A stretch of DNA of 43,659 nucleotides from Actinomycetota bacterium (GTDB lineage: Bacteria; Actinomycetota; Acidimicrobiia; Acidimicrobiales; Ilumatobacteraceae): assembly GCA_963169215.1 (NCBI GenBank), contig CAUJEE010000003.1, forward strand, positions 1 to 43,659. The letters are read 5' to 3'. Positions 19,145-26,438 of this stretch are shown one piece after another. The notes beneath the pieces were generated by a model. That model worked only from the letters and a program-made list of their open reading frames with translations. It was not told the DNA's origin and ran no database searches. How positions within the stretch are numbered: position 1 is the stretch's first letter; every line of letters begins with the position of its first letter. The translations under genes were made by a program, and so were the position numbers.

Positions 19145-20576
19145 CGCTGGCCTCCAGGTACGCCGCCAATCCGTGCAAGCCGCCCTCGCGCCCGAAGCCC
19201 GATTCCTTGAAGCCACCGAACGGGCTGGTGGGGTCGAAGCGGTTGAACGTGTTGGCCCACACCACCCCGGCGCGCATGCGGTCGGCCATCCACAGGATGC
19301 GGCTGCCCTTCTCCGTCCAGATGCCGGCGGACAGTCCGTACGGCGTGTTGTTCGCCTTCTCGACCGCCTCGTCTGGCGTGCGGAAGGTGAGCACCGACAA
19401 CACCGGCCCGAAGATCTCCTCGCGGGCGATGCGGTGTGCCTGGGTTACGCCGGTGAACACCGTCGGCGCGAACCAGTAGCCCTTGGCCGGCAGCTGGCAG
19501 TCGGCGGTCCACCGCTCGGCGCCTTCGTCGTCGCCAACGCCGGCCAGGTGGCGGATGCGTTCGAGTTGCTCGAGCGAGTTGATCGCCCCGATGTCGGTGT
19601 TCTTGTCGAGCGGGTCGCCGAGGCGCAGCGTCGACAGCCGCCGCTTCAGCGAGGCGAGCGCCTCGTCGGCGATCGACTCCTGCAGCAACAGCCGCGAGCC
19701 GGCGCAGCACACGTGCCCCTGGTTGAAGAAGATGCCGTTGACCACGCCCTCGATCGCCTCGTCGATCGGCGCATCGTCGAACACGATGTTCGCCGCCTTG
19801 CCACCGAGCTCGAGCGTCAGCCGCTTGCCGGTGCCGGCCACCGCGCGCTGGATCGCCTTGCCCACCTCGGTCGAGCCGGTGAACGCCACCTTGTCGACAC
19901 CAGGGTGCTCAACGAGCAGCCGCCCGGTGTCGCCCGCGCCGGTGACGATGTTCACCACGCCCGCCGGCAACTCGGCCTGGCGGCAGATGTCGGCGAACGC
20001 GAGTGCGCTGAGCGAGGTGGTCTCCGCCGGCTTGAGTACCACCGTGTTGCCGCAGGCCAGTGCCGGCGCCACCTTCCACGCCAGCATCAGCAGCGGGAAG
20101 TTCCACGGGATCACCTGCGCCGCCACCCCGAGCGGACGCGGATCGCGCCCGAGGCCGGCGTATTCGAGCTTGTCGGCCCAGCCGGCATGGTAGAAGAAGT
20201 GCGCCGCCACCAACGGCACGTCGACGTCGCGCGATTCACGGATCGGCTTGCCGTTGTCGATCGTCTCCAGCACCGCCAGCTCGCGCGCCCTCTCCTGCAC
20301 CAGACGGGCGATGCGGAACAGGTACTTGGCCCGCTCGCGGCCGGGCAGCGACCCCCACGACTCGAACGCGGTGCGCGCCGAGCGGACGGCGCGGTCGACG
20401 TCGTCTGCACCGGCTTCGGAGATGTCGGCGAGCACTTCCTCGGTGGCCGGGTTGACCGACTTGAACGAGCGACCGCTCGTCGCGTCGACGAACTCGCCGC
20501 CGATGAACAACCCGTACGACGAGGCGATGTCGACGATGCTCGCGCTCTCCGGGGCTGGGGCGTATTCGAAGGTCAC
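19137..20576 (-). CDS. Aldehyde dehydrogenase family protein
   Basis: YGLFIGGEFVDATSGRSFKSVNPATEEVLADI...QVIPWNFPLLM...LTLELGGKAANIVFDDAPID...NQGHVCCAGSRLLLQ...EEIFGPVLSVLTF; GTG start at 20576. Confidence 0.94.
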   Translation of the reverse strand: MTFEYAPAPESASIVDIASSYGLFIGGEFVDATSGRSFKSVNPATEEVLADISEAGADDVDRAVRSARTAFESWGSLPGRERAKYLFRIARLVQERARELAVLETIDNGKPIRESRDVDVPLVAAHFFYHAGWADKLEYAGLGRDPRPLGVAAQVIPWNFPLLMLAWKVAPALACGNTVVLKPAETTSLSALAFADICRQAELPAGVVNIVTGAGDTGRLLVEHPGVDKVAFTGSTEVGKAIQRAVAGTGKRLTLELGGKAANIVFDDAPIDEAIEGVVNGIFFNQGHVCCAGSRLLLQESIADEALASLKRRLSTLRLGDPLDKNTDIGAINSLEQLERIRHLAGVGDDEGAERWTADCQLPAKGYWFAPTVFTGVTQAHRIAREEIFGPVLSVLTFRTPDEAVEKANNTPYGLSAGIWTEKGSRILWMADRMRAGVVWANTFNRFDPTSPFGGFKESGFGREGGLHGLAAYLEASDD

Positions 20577-20587
20577 GGCGCGTCCTC

Positions 20588-21529
20588 TCAGTCGATGGTG
20601 ACGTAGTCGGGGCCGGAGTAGTGGCCGCTGGCCATGCGCTGGCGCTGCAGCAGCAGGTCGTTGAGCAGGCTCGACGCACCGAAGCGGAACAGGTCGGGGG
20701 TCAGCCACGCGTCGCCGACAGTCTCGTTGACGAGCACGAGATAGCGGATCGCTTCCTTGCTGGTGCGAATGCCGCCGGCGGCCTTCACCCCGATGCGCCG
20801 GCCTGTGCGCACATGGAAATCGCGCACCGCCTGCAGCATCACCAATGTCACCTCCGGCGTCGCCGCCGGGCTGACCTTGCCGGTGGAAGTCTTGATGAAG
20901 TCGGCACCGGCGAGCATTGCCAGCCACGACGCGCGGCGCACGTTGTCGAGTGTGCGCAACTCGCCGGTCTCGAGGATCACCTTCAGGTGGGCCGTGCCGC
21001 ACGCGGCCTTGACCGCGACGATCTCGTCGTACACCAGGTCGTAGTCGCCGGCGAGGAACGCGCCGCGGTCAATGACCATGTCGATCTCGTCGGCTCCCGC
21101 CGCCACCGCGTCGCGGGTGTCGTGCAGCTTCACCTCCAGGCTGGCCCGGCCCGACGGGAAGGCCGTCGCCACGGCGGCGATGTGCACCGCATCGCCCACC
21201 GTCTCGCGGGCGACGGCCACCAGGTCGCCGTAGACGCACACTGCTGCGACGCGCGGAACACTGTCGTCGGTGGGATCAGGGCGCATCGCCTTCGCGCAGA
21301 TGGCGCGCACCTTGCCCGGCGTGTCGGCACCCTCGAGCGTGGTGAGATCGACCATCGAGATCGCGGTATCGATCGCCCAGCGCTTCGAGTCCTGCTTGAT
21401 CGAGCGCGTGGCGAGGCCCGCCGCGCGGCCGGCGACACCGACCTCGTCGACCCCAGGCAGGCCGTGCAGAAACCGCGACAGCGATTCCGGCCGGGCATCG
21501 AGGCCGCTGGGGGCAGAGCGCGTGTTCAC
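20588..21529 (-). CDS. deoC: Deoxyribose-phosphate aldolase
   Basis: RVAAVCVYGDLVAVARETVG, EIDMVIDRGAFLAGDYDLVYDEI, LKVILETGEL, ADFIKTSTGKVSPAATPEV, GVKAAGGIRT. Confidence 0.95.
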   Translation of the reverse strand: MNTRSAPSGLDARPESLSRFLHGLPGVDEVGVAGRAAGLATRSIKQDSKRWAIDTAISMVDLTTLEGADTPGKVRAICAKAMRPDPTDDSVPRVAAVCVYGDLVAVARETVGDAVHIAAVATAFPSGRASLEVKLHDTRDAVAAGADEIDMVIDRGAFLAGDYDLVYDEIVAVKAACGTAHLKVILETGELRTLDNVRRASWLAMLAGADFIKTSTGKVSPAATPEVTLVMLQAVRDFHVRTGRRIGVKAAGGIRTSKEAIRYLVLVNETVGDAWLTPDLFRFGASSLLNDLLLQRQRMASGHYSGPDYVTID

Positions 21530-21565
21530 CCCCGGAAACTGTACCGCTCGCCGGCGAGGGCGGCA

Positions 21566-22270
21566 TCAGGCATCGACGATCTCCAGGCGTACCCGCTTGT
21601 TGCCCTTGCCCTTGTTCTCCAGCTTGGTCACCCTGATCCGCCCCACCTCTGCCGTCGAGCGCACATGGGTACCGCCGTCGGCCTGCTTGTCGAGGCCGAC
21701 GATGTCGACGACGCGGATCTCGGCAACCGACTCTGGGATCAAACTCACCTTGGTGCGGATCAGGTCGGCGTCGTGCACGGCTGTGTCGCGCGGCAGGAAC
21801 TGCACTGTGATCGGCCGGTCGCGCGCCAGTTCGGCGTTCACCAGCTGCTCGATGCGGGCGGCGAACCCCTCCGGCACTGGGTCGAACTCGAAATCCATGC
21901 GGGCGCTCAGTGGTTCCATGTTGCCGCCGGTGACGGGCACCCGCCATTCGTTCCAGATCACGCCGCACAGCACATGCATCGCGGTGTGGGTGCGCATCAA
22001 CTGGTGGCGACGGGCGAAATCGACCTCGCCGGTCACCTCGGTGCCGAGCGCGGGCAGTGGGCCGCCGACGAGCGTGTGCCACACGTCGGCGCCTTCCTTG
22101 CGTACGTCGGCCACCGGCGCGCCGGCGAGCAACCCCGTGTCGTGCGGCTGGCCGCCGCCGGTGGGGTAGAACAGCGTACGGTCGAGCGCGACGGCGTCGT
22201 CGCGCACACCGGTGACGGTGGCCTCGAAGCTGGTCGCATACGCGTCGCGGAGGTAGAGCAGTTCGGTCAC
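21566..22270 (-). CDS. alaX: Alanyl-tRNA editing protein (AlaX type)
   Basis: LDRTLFYPTGGGQPHDTGLL, RRHQLMRTHTAMHVLCGV (HxxxH), DKQADGGTHVRSTAEVGRIRV. Confidence 0.88.
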   Translation of the reverse strand: MTELLYLRDAYATSFEATVTGVRDDAVALDRTLFYPTGGGQPHDTGLLAGAPVADVRKEGADVWHTLVGGPLPALGTEVTGEVDFARRHQLMRTHTAMHVLCGVIWNEWRVPVTGGNMEPLSARMDFEFDPVPEGFAARIEQLVNAELARDRPITVQFLPRDTAVHDADLIRTKVSLIPESVAEIRVVDIVGLDKQADGGTHVRSTAEVGRIRVTKLENKGKGNKRVRLEIVDA

Positions 22271-22338
22271 CGCGCCAGTCTGCCCGGTCGGGGGCTCGCT
22301 CGTGTGCCCGTGGCAAGATGAAGGCGGAGGTGAGGCCG

Positions 22339-23649
22339 ATGATGCCCCAGGAAGTCATCCGCGCCAAGCGAGACGGCAAGGTGTTGAGCGACGACGAGAT
22401 CGCCTCGTTCATCGCCGCGCTCGCCAACAACGTCGTCACCGAGGGGCAGGCCGCCGCGTTCGCGATGGCCGTGTACTTCCAAGGCATGAACATCGCCGAG
22501 CGGGTGGCTCTCACCAAGGCGATGCGCGACAGCGGCACCGTGCTCGCCTGGGACCTGCCCGGCCCGGTGCTCGACAAGCACTCCACCGGCGGGGTCGGCG
22601 ACACGGTGAGCCTGATGCTCGCCCCGCTCGTCGCGGCCTGTGGTGGGTATGTGCCGATGATCTCCGGGCGCGGCCTGGGGCACACCGGCGGCACCTACGA
22701 CAAGATGGAGTCGATCCCCGGCTACGTCGCCGCGCCGACGATGGCCCGCTTCCGTTCGGCGGTGAGCAAGGCAGGATGCGCGATCATCGGGCAGACCGCC
22801 GATCTCGCGCCGGCCGACAAGCGGCTGTACGCGATTCGCGATGTCACGGCCACGGTGGAGAGCATCGGACTGATCACCGCGTCGATCCTGTCGAAGAAGC
22901 TGGCCGCCGGTCTGCACGGCCTGGCGATGGACGTCAAGTGCGGTAGCGGCGCGTTCATGCCCACCCTGCCCAAGGCCCGCGAACTGGCGCAGAGCATCGC
23001 TTCCGTCGCCACCGGCGCAGGCCTGCCCACCACCGCGCTGGTGACCGACATGGACCGCCCATTGGCCGATGCGGCAGGCAACGCGGTGGAGGTCGCCTAC
23101 GCCATCGACTACCTCACCGGCGCGCGCCGCGAGCCGCGCATGCACGAGGTGGTGCTCGCACTGGCGAGCGAGATGTTGCTGCTCGGCAAGTTGGCGCGCA
23201 CGTCGCAAACGGCGCGGGCCAAGTTGCAGGCTGCTCTCGACTCGGGCGCCGCCGCCGAGAAGTTCGGCCACATGGTGGCTGCGCTCGGCGGGCCGAGGAA
23301 GTTTGTCGACGACCCGTGGCAGCACCTGGAGGCCGCCCCGATCACCGCGGCGATCCACCCCGAGCGGGCTGGCACCGTGCGCCGTATCGACACCCGCGCA
23401 GTGGGGATGGTGGTGGTGGCCCTCGGCGGTGGTCGCACCCGCCCGCAGGACGACGTCGACCACACAGTGGGCCTCACCTGGTTGGCCACCACCGGCGAGC
23501 AGGTAGGCCCCGACCGTCCCCTCGCCCTCGTGCACGCCCGCACGCAGGCGCAGGTCGACCAGGCCACCGCCCTGCTACGCGCCGCCTACCGCCTCACCGG
23601 CCGCGCCGCGGGCGAGCAGCCGGCCGTGATCGACCGCCTCACCGCCTGA
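22339..23649 (+). CDS. deoA: Thymidine/pyrimidine-nucleoside phosphorylase
   Basis: MMPQEVIRAKRDGKVLSDDEIASFIAALANNVVTEGQAAAFAMAVYFQGM...LDKHSTGGVGDTVSLMLAPLVAACGGYVPMISGRGLGHTGGTYDKMESIPGY; GGAGGTGAG upstream of ATG 22339. Confidence 0.95.
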   Translation: MMPQEVIRAKRDGKVLSDDEIASFIAALANNVVTEGQAAAFAMAVYFQGMNIAERVALTKAMRDSGTVLAWDLPGPVLDKHSTGGVGDTVSLMLAPLVAACGGYVPMISGRGLGHTGGTYDKMESIPGYVAAPTMARFRSAVSKAGCAIIGQTADLAPADKRLYAIRDVTATVESIGLITASILSKKLAAGLHGLAMDVKCGSGAFMPTLPKARELAQSIASVATGAGLPTTALVTDMDRPLADAAGNAVEVAYAIDYLTGARREPRMHEVVLALASEMLLLGKLARTSQTARAKLQAALDSGAAAEKFGHMVAALGGPRKFVDDPWQHLEAAPITAAIHPERAGTVRRIDTRAVGMVVVALGGGRTRPQDDVDHTVGLTWLATTGEQVGPDRPLALVHARTQAQVDQATALLRAAYRLTGRAAGEQPAVIDRLTA

Positions 23650-23696
23650 CACCGCCGCCGCCGCCCACCCCAACCAGACCCCGCCCCATCCGGAGG

Positions 23697-23747
23697 TTGA
23701 CGCGATATATCACTCCGGCCTGCTCAGACCCTGATATATCGCGTCAA
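23697..23747. repeat. Perfect 16-bp inverted repeat TTGACGCGATATATCA-(19 nt)-TGATATATCGCGTCAA in convergent intergenic region
   Basis: Arms 23697-23712 and 23732-23747 are exact reverse complements, with a GATATATC core in a GC-rich background. Confidence 0.9.
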
Positions 23748-23802
23748 GTTGGGTTGTGGGGCAGCCCGGAGGTGCGACTGGGGAGCCCGCAGAGCCAGGG
23801 GG

Positions 23803-25053
23803 CTACGGGGCGGGGGGTTCTTTGGGGAGGCCGAGCACGCGCTCGCCGACGATGTTGCGCTGGATCTGGCTGGTGCCGCCCCAGATCGTCTCGCTGCGGC
23901 TGAAGAAGAAGGCGCTGATCATCGCGCTGCATGGATAGCCCGGCCGCGGGGTGTCGCGGCTGGTTCCTGGCCACGATCCGCTGGCCGGGCCGGCATCGAC
24001 GAGCATCGACTCGGCGCCGAACAGGTCGAGCGCCAGTTCCATACCTGCCTGATGGGCCTCGGTCCAGAACATCTTGTTGGTGGCCCCGAGGGCCGACACG
24101 CCAGGGTCCTTGCTGCCTCTGACCGCCTGGGTGAGCGAGCGCAAGCCATTGATGCGCATGATCTGCACCCGCGTGTAGTAGTCGCTCAACCGCTGACGCA
24201 CGCACGGATCGTCAGCCAGCCCACGCTCGCGGGCGATGCCGACCATCAGCTTGTACTCGTCCTCGAAGCGGCGGTAGCCGGTGGTGGCGCTCTGGCCACG
24301 CTCGAAGGCGAGCGTCGAGTTGGCCACCTTCCAGCCGTTGTTCACCCCGCCGACGACGTTGTCCTTCGGGCAGCGCGCGTCGGTGAAGAACACCTCGCAG
24401 AACTCGGCCGTGCCATCGGGCTGCACGATGCCGCGCACTTCGACGCCGGACTGCTTCATCGGCACCAGCAGGTAGCTGATGCCCTTGTGCTTGGGCGCGT
24501 CGGGATCGGTGCGGGTGAGCAAGAAGCAATAGTCGGCGTGATGGCCGCCGGTGGTCCACACCTTCTGGCCGTTGATCACCCACTCGTCGCCGTCGAGTTC
24601 GGCGCTGCACTTCAGCGAGGCGAGGTCGCTTCCCGAGTTGGGTTCGCTGAACCCCTGACACCACCGCATCGTGCCGTTGAGGATGCGCGGCAAGAACTCC
24701 TTCTTCTGTTCCTCGCTGCCCCATTGCAGGATCGTCGGGCCAACCAGCGTGTCGCCGAAGAAGTCGGCGCGCAGTGGCGCCTTCACCCGCGCGAACTCCT
24801 CGGCGAGCACCACCCCCTGCATGGTGGTGAGGCCCTTGCCGCCGTACTCGCGTGGCCATGTGGCGCAGATCCAGCCGCCCGCGTACAGCTTGGCCGGCCA
24901 CCCCGCGTTGAACTCCTTCTTCGCCTCCGGATCCATCTCGAAGCGCTCGCCGCGCTCGTATGCGTCGACCCATCCGGCAGGCAGGTTGTCGCGCAGCCAC
25001 TGGCGGATCTCGCCGCGGAACTCCTCCGCCTCGGGCGGATAGGTCATGTCCAT
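23803..25053 (-). CDS. Acyl-CoA dehydrogenase
   Basis: MDMTYPPEAEEFRGEIRQWLRDNLPAGW...RWCQGFSEPNSGSDLASLKCSAELDGDEWVINGQKVWTTGGHHADYCFLLTRTDP...IWGGTSQIQRNIVGERVLGLP. Confidence 0.93.
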   Translation of the reverse strand: MDMTYPPEAEEFRGEIRQWLRDNLPAGWVDAYERGERFEMDPEAKKEFNAGWPAKLYAGGWICATWPREYGGKGLTTMQGVVLAEEFARVKAPLRADFFGDTLVGPTILQWGSEEQKKEFLPRILNGTMRWCQGFSEPNSGSDLASLKCSAELDGDEWVINGQKVWTTGGHHADYCFLLTRTDPDAPKHKGISYLLVPMKQSGVEVRGIVQPDGTAEFCEVFFTDARCPKDNVVGGVNNGWKVANSTLAFERGQSATTGYRRFEDEYKLMVGIARERGLADDPCVRQRLSDYYTRVQIMRINGLRSLTQAVRGSKDPGVSALGATNKMFWTEAHQAGMELALDLFGAESMLVDAGPASGSWPGTSRDTPRPGYPCSAMISAFFFSRSETIWGGTSQIQRNIVGERVLGLPKEPPAP

Positions 25054-25136
25054 GGGTACCAGTCTCGTCCGCTGCGCCGCGCCGTGCCAACCCGGGTCGT
25101 GGGCGAGCGCTACCGTCACAACGAGGAGGCGTGGAG

Positions 25137-26390
25137 ATGTTGAAAAATCTGGGCAAGGCGATCAAGGGGATGACGACCCCGGCGGAGGCGAAGTTCAACC
25201 GGGCGGCGCTTGCTGCCGACGACGTCGAAGACTCGCGACGTGGACGGCCGGCGGTGTCGCTGCAGCCGGTGATCGAGGAGCTCGGGTTGACCTACGCCGA
25301 CAACGAGATGGCGGGGGCGTTCGTCGCCACCTTGCCGAAGTGGCCCGACTACCTGTTCAACGCCGGACGCGGCGCCCTGCCCGGCGGGCGGTACGGCCAG
25401 ATCGGTCACGAGTTGCTGGAAGCCGATGTCACCCAATCGGGCCTGCAGATGGGCGGGTCGACCTACTCGGTGCGCACGACCTATCGCAACCCAGGGTTCT
25501 TCGGGGTGCACGGCACACCGCCCAACGAGCCGTTCAGCGGCAACAACGCGTGGATCCCCACCACCGCCGTGCACGTGCGCGCGCCGGAGACATCACGCCT
25601 GCCGCGGCTGGTGATCGTCGAGAAGTCGCGCATCCCCTCGTGGGGCAACCCGACACTCGACAGCCACGGACTGCCCGGGTACCGCATCATCGAGAACGAC
25701 CCGATCGGCCCCGACCTGATCGCAAGTGTCGCCGCCGTGTGTCGCCCATGGCTGAGCGTGCGCAGCGACCCTTATCTGCGCTTGCGCGTCGTCCAGGGCA
25801 TGGTCAACATCACCGTCAACGGCTATCGCACCGACATCGCCGACCTGCGCCACCTGATCGACGCCGGCGAGGGCATCGCCGACGGGTTGACCGCGATGAT
25901 GGCCCCGCCGCTGTCCGTGCCCTTCGACGCCCCGGGCGGCGCTGTCGGCTCGCTCGCCCCACTCCGCGGGGTGCCGATCGCGTGGCCGCAGTACGCGGCG
26001 ATGTTCGCCGAGGCGGCCAAGGCGAGCGGCCTGCACCAAGAGGATGCCCTGTACCTGATGTCGCTGCTGCCCAGCAACCCGATCCCCGGGCTGCCATGGG
26101 GTGTGCTGTTCGGCACGCCCGCCGGTTGCGCCAAGCCGTGCCGCATCGTGTGGCACAACCAGGGCGGCCGCACCGAGAGCACGGTGCGCGGCGGGCTGAT
26201 CACCCCTGCCCGAGCGGGGGCGCGGACGCCAGTCGGCGGAACCTTCCACCAACCAACCGCGATGTACGCCGAGGTGGTGAACGGCGTCGCCTATTGCTGG
26301 AACCAGCAGCGCGGTGGCGAGGTCGACCCGCGAGGGCTGGCGCACAACGGCAGCATCACCCTGCGCGAGCTCGGCCTGGCCGACATCTGA
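25137..26390 (+). CDS. Hypothetical protein, about 417 aa
   Basis: ATG 25137 preceded by GGAGGCGTGGAG; MLKNLGKAIKGMTTPAEAKFNRAALAADDVEDSRRGRPAVSLQPVIEELGL...; long ORF with coding-like composition; family not recognised. Confidence 0.7.
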   Translation: MLKNLGKAIKGMTTPAEAKFNRAALAADDVEDSRRGRPAVSLQPVIEELGLTYADNEMAGAFVATLPKWPDYLFNAGRGALPGGRYGQIGHELLEADVTQSGLQMGGSTYSVRTTYRNPGFFGVHGTPPNEPFSGNNAWIPTTAVHVRAPETSRLPRLVIVEKSRIPSWGNPTLDSHGLPGYRIIENDPIGPDLIASVAAVCRPWLSVRSDPYLRLRVVQGMVNITVNGYRTDIADLRHLIDAGEGIADGLTAMMAPPLSVPFDAPGGAVGSLAPLRGVPIAWPQYAAMFAEAAKASGLHQEDALYLMSLLPSNPIPGLPWGVLFGTPAGCAKPCRIVWHNQGGRTESTVRGGLITPARAGARTPVGGTFHQPTAMYAEVVNGVAYCWNQQRGGEVDPRGLAHNGSITLRELGLADI

Positions 26391-26438
26391 CTCGCCGCGC
26401 CGGCCGCGCCGACAGGGCCGCGCCGCGCCAGCGGAGAT

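Noticed and set aside
20621-22321. 566-aa plus-strand ORF
   Set aside because: Antisense to deoC and alaX, both of which have clear family motifs.
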